In this document: one piece after another, positions 8,460-16,492 of the stretch
Layout of the letters: the number at the start of each line of letters is the position of its first letter
How positions within the stretch are numbered: the first letter of the stretch is position 1
Source: Chloroflexota bacterium
GTDB taxonomy: Bacteria > Chloroflexota > Anaerolineae > Anaerolineales > Villigracilaceae
DNA length: 64,000 nucleotides
Reading direction: 5' to 3'
Assembly (NCBI GenBank): GCA_016234535.1
Contig: JACRBH010000054.1
Span: forward strand, 1-64,000
Program-made: the position numbers and the translations under genes
Notes under the pieces: model-generated
Seen by the model: only the letters and a program-made list of their open reading frames with translations
Databases searched by the model: none
Told to the model about the DNA's origin: nothing

Positions 8460-9867
8460 ATTTAATCTTTCTCTTCATCTCTTTGATTTCATCTTCGCTC
8501 ATTGCAGGGACATCTTCCCGTCGTTCAATGTTCAAAGCTTTACGCTGTGCTTCGCGCCACATTTCCAATCTAGCGGTCACCTGTGATTCGTATCCCTCTT
8601 GTGATGGCGCGTAAAAATATGTGCCGAGCAATCTCTTCGGCAAATATTGCTGCGGTGTGAAGTGACCTTCTTCATCGTGCGGATAAATGTAATCCTTGCC
8701 CTGGCCTGTTGCGGCGGCGTCGCGATTTCCGTCCGCGAGGTGACGTGGCACTGATACCTGTCCCTCTTCCTCGATCTTCTTCATCGCCTTGAAATATGCA
8801 CCCGCGCTGTTGGACTTGGGCGCTGTAGCGAGATAGAGTGTGGCCTCTGCAATGGGGAATATCCCTTCGGGCAGGCCGATGTAATCAAAGGCTTGCGCCG
8901 CTGAGTTTGCCACTACAAGTCCCATTGGGTCAGCGAGGCCGATATCTTCACCAGCCAGAATAATTAATCGGCGCAGGATGAATTTTGGGTCTTCGCCGGC
9001 GTAGATCATTTTTGCAAGCCAGTATAAAGCGGCGTCCGGGTCGCTTCCACGCACTGATTTGATGAAGGCTGAGATGGTGTCGTAATGAGCATCGCCGTCT
9101 TTGTCGTATAGAACTGCGCGGCGTTGAATCGATTCCTGCGCCACTTCCAATGTGACGTGAATGACGCCGTCAACATCTGGAGACGTTGACTCCACTGCCA
9201 ACTCGATGGCGTTCAGGGCATTTCTTGCGTCGCCGCTGGAAACTTCAATTAAATGGGAGCGGGCATCGGCGTCGAGAATGATGCGCTTGTCCCCGTAGCC
9301 GCGCTCCCTGTCTGTGAGTGCGCGGTCAATTAATATCCCAGTCTCGGCTTGATTCAGGTTGCGGAGTTGAAAGACTCGTGAGCGCGAGATCAAGGCCTTG
9401 ATGACTTCGAAATATGGATTCTCCGTCGTCGCGCCGATCAGGGTAAACGTTCCGTTCTCGACGTGGGGCAGGAGCGCGTCCTGTTGGGCTTTGTTCCAGC
9501 GATGGACTTCATCCACAAAAAGAATCGTGCGGATATTGTGCAGCCTTCGGCGTTCCAGTGACTCGTCAATGACAACGCGCAGATCGGCCTTGCCTGCGAG
9601 GATGGCGGAAATGGTGGTGAAGTGACTCTTGGTGGTGTTGGCGATGACTTGCGCGAGCGTGGTCTTGCCTGTGCCGGGCGGCCCCCAAAGAATAATGGAT
9701 GAAAAAAGTTTGTCCGCTTCGATGGCGCGCCGCAGAAGTTTGCCCTCGCCCACGATATGTTCCTGTCCGATGTATTCATCCAATGTGCGCGGACGCATTC
9801 GCGCGGCAAGCGGCGCTTCGCTTTTCAGACGTTCATGCATGGCGTGGTCGAAGAGGTCTTGTGACAT
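8458..9867 (-). CDS. rarA: Replication-associated recombination protein A (RarA/MgsA AAA+ ATPase)
   Basis: 469 residues, slightly longer than E. coli RarA. Walker A is GPPGTGKT at residues 62-69, Walker B is ILFVDE at about 115-120 and sensor 1 is GATTENPYF. The C-terminal MgsA tetramerisation and ssDNA-binding region includes [25 protein letters not shown]. RarA acts at stalled replication forks on ssDNA ends. The N-terminal [10 protein letters not shown] region matches the short clamp/SSB-interacting leader of the family. No ribosome site is visible; TATAAT lies 6 nt upstream of the ATG, suggesting a leaderless message. A degenerate copy of its 3' end lies at 6703-6815. Confidence 0.95.
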   Translation of the reverse strand: MSQDLFDHAMHERLKSEAPLAARMRPRTLDEYIGQEHIVGEGKLLRRAIEADKLFSSIILWGPPGTGKTTLAQVIANTTKSHFTTISAILAGKADLRVVIDESLERRRLHNIRTILFVDEVHRWNKAQQDALLPHVENGTFTLIGATTENPYFEVIKALISRSRVFQLRNLNQAETGILIDRALTDRERGYGDKRIILDADARSHLIEVSSGDARNALNAIELAVESTSPDVDGVIHVTLEVAQESIQRRAVLYDKDGDAHYDTISAFIKSVRGSDPDAALYWLAKMIYAGEDPKFILRRLIILAGEDIGLADPMGLVVANSAAQAFDYIGLPEGIFPIAEATLYLATAPKSNSAGAYFKAMKKIEEEGQVSVPRHLADGNRDAAATGQGKDYIYPHDEEGHFTPQQYLPKRLLGTYFYAPSQEGYESQVTARLEMWREAQRKALNIERREDVPAMSEDEIKEMKRKIK

Positions 9868-9873
9868 GGGCGG

Positions 9874-9879
9874 ATTATA
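9874..9879 (-). promoter_or_regulatory. -10 box giving a probable leaderless rarA transcript
   Basis: TATAAT on the minus strand is separated from the rarA ATG by only CCGCCC, so transcription should begin at or next to the start codon. No good -35 box is seen. Confidence 0.5.
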
Positions 9880-9883
9880 ACAA

Positions 9884-9911
9884 CAAAAAATGGGCCGCTT
9901 TCGCAGCCCAT
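9884..9911 (-). terminator. Rho-independent terminator with GAAA loop
   Basis: Minus strand ATGGGCTGC-GAAA-GCGGCCCAT is a 9-bp stem (one T-G pair) closed by a GNRA tetraloop and followed by TTTTTTG. It ends the 9927-10832 transcript immediately before the rarA promoter. Confidence 0.85.
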
Positions 9912-9926
9912 GTACATGCCAACTGA

Positions 9927-10832
9927 TTATGTTTTCTTTGCATCCTTTGTAGATTTCAAGCCGAGCATTTTATTGAGCACGTCGAACCAGAAGGGGGCGC
10001 CCAGTGATGCGGCTGACCCGGTCAGGAAGATACCCAGCACCTTGAGTCCCCATCCGGATACATCCTGTGGGGTGGTTTGATCATTCCAACCTACCGGCAG
10101 GGCCAATTCATCCAATTTATCCTGAATACTGGTGACGCTGAAACTCTCTTCGGGATTGATGTTTTCGGCCTGCGCGACAATTGCCTGACGTAAAGTTGGG
10201 TCACGCCAGAGATGATTGACTATGGCAACAGAGTCAACATTGAAAAATACCGCAATGATAAAGCCCAGTACCAGTGCGATTGCTGACGCGTATTTTCTGT
10301 ATAAAGCTGTTGCCTGCCCCATGGCCGTATCGAACCAGGCTTCGACGTTTCCGCGATATTCGGCAAGTTTCAACTCCACTGTCGCGGTCTCTTCATCCAT
10401 TTTTGGGATAAGGTATTTCAGGGTCCGCGCAAAGACTTTGTTTCTGTTGTCAATATATTTAAAACTTTCCTGCATACTTTGATTCATGGCCGCCAGGCTC
10501 ATTGTGCCGGCAGGGATGTCGTTTACCGCCTTGCCCGCGTTCAGAAAAATATCGACTGCGGCTTTTGCAAAAACGGGGTTTGGAATATTGGTTGGATTCC
10601 GCTTTTTACCCCAAATCGTTTTTGTGGACAATGGTTCGATCAATGGATGCTTGTAGAATTGTTCCAGCATGGTGCTGTCTTTGAACATTTCCTGAAGCCT
10701 CTGCTCGAGAAATGTTGCGCGCCAGTTCAGGACTTCAATGATTGCCTCCTGTATCTGGCCGGTTGCCATGCTGATGATGAGCCAGGTGACGACCAGGCCA
10801 ATGGCCACTTCGAGAATTGCGTCAAGCTGCAT
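9927..10832 (-). CDS. Hypothetical membrane-anchored protein
   Basis: 301 residues from the ATG at 10832, chosen because AAGGAG lies 6 nt upstream; the longer ORF start at 10934 would read through a dispersed repeat. One transmembrane helix lies near the N-terminus (about 7-25, VAIGLVVTWLIISMATGQ), a second at about 185-205 (IALVLGFIIAVFFNVDSV) and a third near 270-295 (LKVLGIFLTGSAASLGAPFWFDVLNKMLGL). Between the first two is a charged helical region. The FLTGSAASLGAPFWFDVLNK ending is typical of a conserved bacterial family of unknown function. No enzymatic motif is visible. Confidence 0.75.
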   Translation of the reverse strand: MQLDAILEVAIGLVVTWLIISMATGQIQEAIIEVLNWRATFLEQRLQEMFKDSTMLEQFYKHPLIEPLSTKTIWGKKRNPTNIPNPVFAKAAVDIFLNAGKAVNDIPAGTMSLAAMNQSMQESFKYIDNRNKVFARTLKYLIPKMDEETATVELKLAEYRGNVEAWFDTAMGQATALYRKYASAIALVLGFIIAVFFNVDSVAIVNHLWRDPTLRQAIVAQAENINPEESFSVTSIQDKLDELALPVGWNDQTTPQDVSGWGLKVLGIFLTGSAASLGAPFWFDVLNKMLGLKSTKDAKKT

Positions 10833-10887
10833 GTTGGTCTCCTTGTGCTGGTGGTAGTGTGAAGTGATTTTTTCGGGGCTTTCGCTT

Positions 10888-10980
10888 GTCGTTCTGAACG
10901 AAGAATCTCTGATTTCAGGAGTAGTGACCCTCACCGCACTGGCGCGCGGCGCAAGTGTCGCTACCGCTCAGGGTGACGCG
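10888..10980. repeat. Dispersed repeat GTCGTTCTGAAC...CTCACCGCACTGGCG
   Basis: This noncoding stretch shares GTCGTTCTGAACG, GAAGAATC and CACCGCACTGGCG, in the same order, with the inside of the MITE-like element at 29752-29938. Its ends (GTCGTTCTGAAC ... GGGTGAC) flank the upstream region of the gene at 9927-10832. Confidence 0.6.
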
Positions 10981-11040
10981 ATAAAGTGAAGCTGAGCGAA
11001 TGTCCTGTTTTTGATAGTATATAGTTGCAAGGGCAAAATT

Positions 11041-11931
11041 TCAAGCGTTTGGAATTTTCTCCTGCGTATGCAGGTGGGATTGATTGACAATATAGATTCC
11101 CGCCAGCGCAATCGCCCCGCCGATCCATTGCAGGGGATTGGGAATTTCGCCCAGCATGGGAATCGCCAAAACGGCGGTGAGGATGGGCTGCCCAATCAGC
11201 GTGGGCGATACCACTGATGCGGGCAAATGTCCCAGCGCATAGGAAATTGCGAGATATCCGATCATTTGGGATACGATGGCTGTGACAAAAAAAATGACCC
11301 AGGTCTGTGTGGAATATCCTGTGAAGGAATTACCCAGTAGAAGATTCATGATGAACATGCCAATGGTGGCGCTGACTCCGATCAGCCACATATATCGCAG
11401 CGGGTCGATGTGTTTGCGTCCGCGCTGGGTGGTGAGCTGATAGGCTGCATAAAAGATGGCGGCCGTGCTTGCCATCAGGTCTCCGATGCCGAGAGTGGGG
11501 TGACGCAGGAAGTCACTGCCCATGACGAGCGCCGCGCCTGTCAATGCAAGAATAAGCCCAACCCAGAAAATGCCCCGCAGTCTTTCACGGAAAATGAAGA
11601 GCGCGAACAATGCAACCCATAACGGGGATGTGTTTCCAAGCAACGTCGCATTGGCGGCAGTTGTGAATTTCAAGGAGGAATTCCAAAAGCCAAAATCGAA
11701 CGCTGTGAAAATTCCTGCGAATAACGGGAAGATCAAATATTTTTTATCAACGGGTGCGAGTTGCTTTTGCTGCCGAATAAAAACCGGGGTGAGAATAATC
11801 GTTGAGATGAGCAAACGATAGAAGCCGGTGATGGGGCCCGGTGCTTCGGCCCAACGCACGAACATGGCGGAGAGACTAAGCGCGCTGATCCCAATGGCGA
11901 GCGCAATGTATGGGAAAAATTTATTCTGCAT
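11041..11931 (-). CDS. DMT superfamily transporter (EamA type)
   Basis: 296 residues with ten predicted membrane helices in two EamA repeats. The first begins MQNKFFPYIALAIGISALSLSAMFVRW with PGPITGFYRLLIS. The second begins near GDLMASTAAIFYAAYQL and ends PMLGEIPNPLQWIGGAIALAGI. Such carriers export amino acids or other small metabolites; the substrate is not predictable. The start at 11931 is preferred over the track start at 11991 because the extra codons run through the GCGGACTTAAGTCCGC repeat, and TACAAT lies 6 nt before this ATG (leaderless candidate). Another partial DMT carrier ends the window at 63651. Confidence 0.88.
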   Translation of the reverse strand: MQNKFFPYIALAIGISALSLSAMFVRWAEAPGPITGFYRLLISTIILTPVFIRQQKQLAPVDKKYLIFPLFAGIFTAFDFGFWNSSLKFTTAANATLLGNTSPLWVALFALFIFRERLRGIFWVGLILALTGAALVMGSDFLRHPTLGIGDLMASTAAIFYAAYQLTTQRGRKHIDPLRYMWLIGVSATIGMFIMNLLLGNSFTGYSTQTWVIFFVTAIVSQMIGYLAISYALGHLPASVVSPTLIGQPILTAVLAIPMLGEIPNPLQWIGGAIALAGIYIVNQSHLHTQEKIPNA

Positions 11932-11937
11932 TGGGAG

Positions 11938-11943
11938 ATTGTA
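11938..11943 (-). promoter_or_regulatory. -10 box for the DMT transporter, probable leaderless transcript
   Basis: TACAAT on the minus strand followed by CTCCCA and then the ATG. No Shine-Dalgarno sequence is present. Confidence 0.4.
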
Positions 11944-11968
11944 CCGCGAGATATAAGATGAACGGAAT

Positions 11969-11984
11969 GCGGACTTAAGTCCGC
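11969..11984. repeat. Dispersed palindrome GCGGACTTAAGTCCGC
   Basis: Perfect 16-bp palindrome of the GCGGACT-N2-AGTCCGC family, copies of which recur at 15475-15523, 18449-18487, 25569-25584 and 63477-63532, always between genes and often followed by GCTCCAC. Confidence 0.8.
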
Positions 11985-12006
11985 GCTCCACTCAATATAG
12001 TTAATG

Positions 12007-12750
12007 TCAACGGCGGGTGAGGTCGATTCTCTCGAGGGTGGATAAAAGCCCGTTGAGGCTGGGCAGACTAAAGTCAGGTTTGATGCGCTGCTCTTCATCC
12101 GCCGTAAATTGTGCGCGGCGTGTGAGCCAGATCGTTTTCATCGTCAAACCTTGCGCGCCATAAATATCCGCCTGCAAACTATCGCCGACCATCACGGCAT
12201 CTTCAGGCTCGATATTCCACTGCGCGAGCGCGATCTCAAACGCGCGCGGATGCGGCTTGCGATAATAACACGCGGCGGAGGTGAGCACAAAATCAAAGTA
12301 TGGGCGAACGCCAAAACTCTCGACGAGTTCCTGCACATCGTTGTCGTCGCCTGCGTTCGAAAAAATTCCGAGATGATAATTTTTGAATTTCAGCTTTTGG
12401 ATGGTGTCCAGCGAATCGTCTTCAAGCTGCCAATTGGTTTGGGTGACGGAATACATCGCATCCAGCGCGGACCTGAGAACTGATTCTGCGACTTCGAAAT
12501 ATCCCAACTCTTTGAGCAGTTCGCGCAAGACGAAGTGATAGGTGGTCTCTTGAAAATTCTGTTCGCGTTGTTCGTAGTATTGATGCAGCCGCGCGCGGAA
12601 GATGTGGTTGTCCAACTCGATATCATATTCGCGCAGTTTGTCTGTGAGGAGTTGATCTGCCCGCGCATAGACGGGTGTCCAATCTTCGCGCGCATGCATG
12701 AGCGTGCCGCCAAGATCGAAGAGGATGTGCCGAATGGGAGAAGCGTTCAT
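12007..12750 (-). CDS. HAD family hydrolase
   Basis: 247 residues. Motif I is LFDLGGTL with nucleophile Asp12; the usual second Asp (general acid) is Gly14, as in a subset of HAD proteins, so classical phosphatase activity is less certain. The cap follows (about 20-95). Motif II is GIFSNAGD, motif III is the Lys of YRKPHPRAFE, and motif IV is VMVGDSLQADIYGA. Phosphatase or dehalogenase-like function is possible; substrate unknown. The start codon lies in one arm of a 17-bp inverted repeat, so translation could depend on the folding of the leader. It lies downstream of the TPR gene on the same strand. Confidence 0.85.
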   Translation of the reverse strand: MNASPIRHILFDLGGTLMHAREDWTPVYARADQLLTDKLREYDIELDNHIFRARLHQYYEQREQNFQETTYHFVLRELLKELGYFEVAESVLRSALDAMYSVTQTNWQLEDDSLDTIQKLKFKNYHLGIFSNAGDDNDVQELVESFGVRPYFDFVLTSAACYYRKPHPRAFEIALAQWNIEPEDAVMVGDSLQADIYGAQGLTMKTIWLTRRAQFTADEEQRIKPDFSLPSLNGLLSTLERIDLTRR

Positions 12751-12781
12751 CAGGTTTGGTATACCCTGATGAACGCTTCTC
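12738..12781 (-). promoter_or_regulatory. 17-bp hairpin that contains the HAD start codon
   Basis: GAGAAGCGTTCATCAGG (12738-12754) and its exact complement (12765-12781) are separated by 10 nt. In the minus-strand transcript the HAD ATG lies in the downstream arm, so the hairpin would hide it. No T run follows, making a simple terminator less likely, though it also lies just after the TPR gene. Confidence 0.6.
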
Positions 12782-12805
12782 GTAAAGGGGAAAATGGTTG
12801 GATGC

Positions 12806-14500
12806 CTACGGCTCGATATAAAACGTTCCGGTCTGCACCAATTTGGAATCAGCGTATAGTTCCACTACAAATTCACCCGGGTTGAAGACAAACACGCTGG
12901 TGTATTCATACCCAAAGGTTTGATACCAGGTGGAGCCAGAGCTTGTATCCATATTTGAAATAATGCGCAGGGACTGGTCTTCGACGCCATTGAAATAAAG
13001 TTTCCAGATGATCTGCTTTGGGGGCGGGCCGCTGTAGGTGTATTCGACGCTAACTGATTTGGTTTGGTTCGGGAAACTGGAATTCGGGGAGGTTTCGAAA
13101 TTTGTGATCAGTCCCTCTTCGTTGGTGCCGGTGATCTGGCCGAACGCAAATGGCTGAACCCGCATCACTTCCTGTGACGTGGGTAATTGGCCGGTATATT
13201 CAAGCGCGACATTGGTCTCCTTGATACGGATCATTTGCTGATAGGCAAAATCGAGAGTGGCATTGTAGTCGCCTTTGATCATGGCGATTGATGGAGCTTC
13301 AGTCGGCAATTTGGGTTTATTGCTCAATTGATCGATCAGGTTTTGCAGATCGGTGGCGCCGGCGTCCATATAGAACCAGAGCGATGCGGAGGGTTCCGTA
13401 TTGTTTTTGTGCGCCTCGTTGACCTGCCGCTCAGTTTCCTGAATAAGAAGGTCGTATTGTTGTTGCGAGTTGGGCAGGTCCCCCATGGCGAGATAGGTGA
13501 GCGCCTCGTTCATGCGCACACTCAACACGCTCGGATCGATGGATAATACCCTTTCATCGACTTCGATGGCTTGCGGGAATTGTCCATTAAGGTAATAAGC
13601 CCAGCCAAGATTGCCGTTCGTGTTGATATCATCGAGGCCTGCTTCACGCGCTGACTCAAAATCCTTGATGGCGGCTGTGATGTCATTCTTGTCGAAATTG
13701 GAAAACCCGCGTTGGTAGTAGGCTTTTCCGTAATCGGGTTTTTTGGCGATTGCAAAACTAAATTTGGCAATCGCCTCATCGTATTTATACTGATAGGAAA
13801 GTCCGACGCCTTCAGAGTAGGCGTTGATGGCCGCGTTGTTGACCTCCGGGCGGGCCAGCAGTTCGATCATGGACCAGCTCAGCCATACCATGCACAGGCC
13901 CACGATCCCTGAACCAAGGATGACGAACAGCCAGCGCACGCCTCCTTTCAATGTGGTGGCAAGACCATAAAGCGACAGCGAGACCGTGAGCAGGGTGATC
14001 TGCACCACGAGGCTGTCTGCGGTTTCATCTGTGGCGCGGCCAAGCTCCGATTCTGCTTCGTAGATTTCGTTCAGGCGCGTCGACTCCACCAGATAGGTGT
14101 CTGATTCGTATTTTCCCGTATCAGCCCACCCGATGGCTGGATCGAAATAGTTTGGGCCGAGTAAATCGCTGAGGGCCGCGATCCGCTCCTGTAATTGGGT
14201 GTAACGTTCCACAGCCGCAGTGTCGCCTTCCTGTTCGGCGGCTGTGATTTGCCAGCCGATCTCGCGCCAGGTTTGAAGCGCTCCCTGCCATTGATAGCTG
14301 AATTGAATCGTGCCGTTCAACTCCTTTTTTGTGGAAGCGATGGCGTTTTCCTGCGCACGGCGGCGGGCCTGTGATGAAATGTTTGAGGCGTAGTTTTGGA
14401 AATATACCGTGATGGCCACCCAGATTGCCACTGAGGCGATCAGCATGGTGATCATTTTGTTGAAGCGCTCATCGCTTTTTTTCTGCTGTTCGGTGTTCAT
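12806..14500 (-). CDS. Membrane protein with tetratricopeptide repeats
   Basis: 564 residues. One membrane helix near residues 16-34, an extracytoplasmic or coiled helical region to about 150, then a hydrophobic pair (about 158-215) precede the TPR block. TPR-like helices run from about 227 to 335, for example YSEGVGLSYQYKYDEAIAKF, DYGKAYYQRGFSNF and NTNGNLGWAYYLNGQFPQAI. The C-terminal 200 residues contain a beta-rich domain (VSVEYTYSGPPPKQIIWKLY) resembling an Ig-like fold. The first 200 residues share layout with the 14497-15132 protein, implying a duplication. It starts inside the stop of that gene (4-bp overlap), with GGGAG as ribosome site, so the two are probably co-translated. Confidence 0.75.
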   Translation of the reverse strand: MNTEQQKKSDERFNKMITMLIASVAIWVAITVYFQNYASNISSQARRRAQENAIASTKKELNGTIQFSYQWQGALQTWREIGWQITAAEQEGDTAAVERYTQLQERIAALSDLLGPNYFDPAIGWADTGKYESDTYLVESTRLNEIYEAESELGRATDETADSLVVQITLLTVSLSLYGLATTLKGGVRWLFVILGSGIVGLCMVWLSWSMIELLARPEVNNAAINAYSEGVGLSYQYKYDEAIAKFSFAIAKKPDYGKAYYQRGFSNFDKNDITAAIKDFESAREAGLDDINTNGNLGWAYYLNGQFPQAIEVDERVLSIDPSVLSVRMNEALTYLAMGDLPNSQQQYDLLIQETERQVNEAHKNNTEPSASLWFYMDAGATDLQNLIDQLSNKPKLPTEAPSIAMIKGDYNATLDFAYQQMIRIKETNVALEYTGQLPTSQEVMRVQPFAFGQITGTNEEGLITNFETSPNSSFPNQTKSVSVEYTYSGPPPKQIIWKLYFNGVEDQSLRIISNMDTSSGSTWYQTFGYEYTSVFVFNPGEFVVELYADSKLVQTGTFYIEP

Positions 14501-15132
14501 ATCAAAAGTCTCCCGATCATCAGGCCCATAACGCCGGCAAGCCCGAGCAGGATTCCAACGATCACCCAGAGGTATTTGATATTTTTTTCAGTGACCTGCG
14601 CCAGTTGAAGGAACCAGAAGGAAACCGCCAGTACGATCATATCGGCTGTGAGGAAGGACGAGCGTTTGTGCATTCGATCCGATTCCTTGAAATACGGATC
14701 GGAATTCAAATCTTCATTTTGCGCATCCTGCGTGAAGGCTTCGTTTAGTTCGCGTTCCAGATCGTACACTCCATCAGCGGTGACATAACGAGGCTGGAAG
14801 AAGTATGAGCTGATTCCGCTTGCCACGCCCCAGACTTCGCGTTGGATCACCCCGTTTGCTCTGGATGTCTCATCATCCGCATTTGGATCATAAAGGAGAT
14901 TCCCAAGTTCGAGGTAGCGTGTGTAAGATGTGAAGGCATCATAATGCTCGAATGCAATGATCTCGTTAATGATCTCGTTCTTTTGAGCGCGGATGGCTGC
15001 ATTCAGTCCTTCAAAATCCGCGTTTGCGGCGCTCGATGCCGCGCTGGTTGCCATACATGCAACGATGGCGCCCAGCACAGTCACAACCGCCACCAGCACA
15101 GCCGTAGTGGATTTGAAGCGTTCATTCTCCAT
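14497..15132 (-). CDS. Hypothetical membrane protein, paralogue of the TPR protein N-terminus
   Basis: 211 residues: membrane helix at about 10-32, a long helical segment, then two hydrophobic helices at about 162-182 and 190-210 ending in a short tail. Shared features with the next gene are an ERF-K opening, an aromatic-Pro motif mid-protein (YFFQP / YFDP), a run of acidic residues, and AVSFWFLQLAQVTEKNIKYLWVIVG against TVSLSLYGLATTLKGGVRWLFVILG. AGAGGAG precedes the ATG. Function unknown; probably a membrane complex with its neighbour. Confidence 0.7.
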   Translation of the reverse strand: MENERFKSTTAVLVAVVTVLGAIVACMATSAASSAANADFEGLNAAIRAQKNEIINEIIAFEHYDAFTSYTRYLELGNLLYDPNADDETSRANGVIQREVWGVASGISSYFFQPRYVTADGVYDLERELNEAFTQDAQNEDLNSDPYFKESDRMHKRSSFLTADMIVLAVSFWFLQLAQVTEKNIKYLWVIVGILLGLAGVMGLMIGRLLI

Positions 15133-15474
15133 TTGATTCTCCTCTGGTTATAAAGTTGTTATAAAAATAGACCTCTTGCATAAGCAGCCACAGAGCGCAC
15201 AGAGAAAAAAAGACTCTAAACTTATTGGCTCATCTGTAAAGAATGTGCAAAATGGTTATCGCGTAGCGGAAGTTAGAGAACGTCCGCACACGGATTACAC
15301 ATGAGCCAACTTATTTTTTCTGCGCGGCGCAAAAGACTTTTGCAAGATGTCAGTTATAAAAATAAACCAAAATATACTCAAATGCAAGACGCGGAAGTAC
15401 TGCCAATCCGCTTCAGGACGGACCTGTGAACTGGTATGCGCTAATTTCAGTAAATCACGAATTTGCTCCGTAGC

Positions 15475-15523
15475 GCGGACTTCAGTCTGCTTTGCCTCTG
15501 TAAAATTGCAGGCTAAAGTCTGC
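15475..15523. repeat. Pair of GCGGACT-family palindromes
   Basis: GCGGACTTCAGTCTGC (15475-15490) and GCAGGCTAAAGTCTGC (15508-15523) are diverged copies of the dispersed palindrome, spaced 17 nt apart and partly complementary to each other. Confidence 0.7.
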
Positions 15524-15551
15524 ATTCCGCTCAATCTGTGATTTATTGAAT

Positions 15552-15660
15552 AGACGTTATCGGAAATAACTTATATGCCACCGTCCCGAAGGTTTGAGCG
15601 AGTAAATTTAATGCCGAATAACAACCTTCGGGATGTTTTTTCTAATTACCGATAACATCT
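15552..15660. repeat. Nested inverted-repeat element
   Basis: Outer arms AGACGTTATCGG (15552-15563) and CCGATAACATCT (15649-15660) enclose inner arms GTCCCGAAGGTT (15583-15594) and AACCTTCGGGAT (15623-15634). Each pair has one mismatch or wobble. GTTTTTTC follows the inner stem on the plus strand. The element lies downstream of the CoA-transferase gene and looks like a structured RNA or MITE remnant. Confidence 0.6.
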
Positions 15661-15667
15661 AATTTAG

Positions 15668-16444
15668 TTATCCCGCGCTTTTGAGATAAATCCCTGTTGG
15701 GTCCAGCTCGTTGCGTAAAATTTTCAATTCCTTTTTTGTGACAGGTTCGGTCACTCGCACATGCTCTGCAACCTTCAAATCCCAGCCTGTGTTGGCTTTT
15801 GCATCTTCGACAGTCTTGCCGGGATGCAGTGCCGTGAGGATCATTTCTCCATTTTCATCTGGTTCGAGCATTCCAATATCCGTCACCACGCCGACCATAC
15901 CGCCGCCGCGCAGGCCGGCATTTTCGCGGTCGCCTTTGCCGCCGATGAATCCAGCCGAGGTCATGAATTCCACTTTTTCAGGGAAGCGGCGCTTTTGATG
16001 CGGGGTCATGATGTAACAGCGGTTTGCCCAAGCGGCAATTTCCTGCGACCCACCTGAGCCGGGTAAACGGACTTTGGGATGTTCGTATGAACCGATCACG
16101 GTTGCATTGATGTTGCCGTGCTTGTCAATTTGCGCGCCGCCCATGAAGCCCACATCCACGTTGCCGCGCTGTAAATAATTTGCAAAAATATCATACATGC
16201 TCACTACAGATAGTGACCCGCTGACGAGGGTTGGGTCGCCGATGGAGAGGGGGAGGCGCTCAGGCTCCGCGCCGATCACGCCGGCTTCGTAGATCATCAC
16301 CAGATTGGGAGCGTGTGTCCGCTTGGCGAGGTTGCAGGCGAGATTGGGTTGTCCCACGCCGACAAAGACCACATCGCCATCTTTGAGCAAACGCGCGGCA
16401 TTGACAATCATCAGTTCAGCGGATGAATATTTTAATTCGTTCAT
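15668..16444 (-). CDS. CoA-transferase, beta subunit (GctB/IpdB-like)
   Basis: 258 residues of the family-I CoA-transferase beta type, closest in pattern to glutaconate CoA-transferase B and the ring-degradation protein IpdB. MIYEAGVIG supplies the candidate catalytic Glu53 at the position used to form the glutamyl-CoA intermediate; VGVGQPN, FMGGAQIDKHGN, RLPGSGGSQEIA and GVVTDIG are family landmarks. It should pair with the alpha subunit at 18496-19398 to move CoA between acyl groups, or to open a ring as IpdAB does. The two genes are separated by a diguanylate cyclase and a hydrolase on the same strand. AGGAG lies 7 nt upstream of the ATG. Confidence 0.88.
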   Translation of the reverse strand: MNELKYSSAELMIVNAARLLKDGDVVFVGVGQPNLACNLAKRTHAPNLVMIYEAGVIGAEPERLPLSIGDPTLVSGSLSVVSMYDIFANYLQRGNVDVGFMGGAQIDKHGNINATVIGSYEHPKVRLPGSGGSQEIAAWANRCYIMTPHQKRRFPEKVEFMTSAGFIGGKGDRENAGLRGGGMVGVVTDIGMLEPDENGEMILTALHPGKTVEDAKANTGWDLKVAEHVRVTEPVTKKELKILRNELDPTGIYLKSAG

Positions 16445-16492
16445 TATGATCTCCTAAAAGACTTTGGAAGTCTGGTTTCAAATAATTGGGAT

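Larger units (their letters stand above)
15133..15667. other. 535-bp intergenic region made of repeats
   Basis: No convincing gene. It holds a CACAGAGCGCACAGAG tract (about 15188), two GCGGACT-type palindromes (15475-15523) and a 109-bp nested hairpin element (15552-15660). The 79-codon minus-strand ORF at 15295-15534 runs through these repeats and is not supported. Confidence 0.7.

Noticed and set aside
15295-15534. 79-codon ORF in the 15.1-15.7 kb gap
   Set aside because: It runs through two dispersed palindromes and has no ribosome site or domain pattern.
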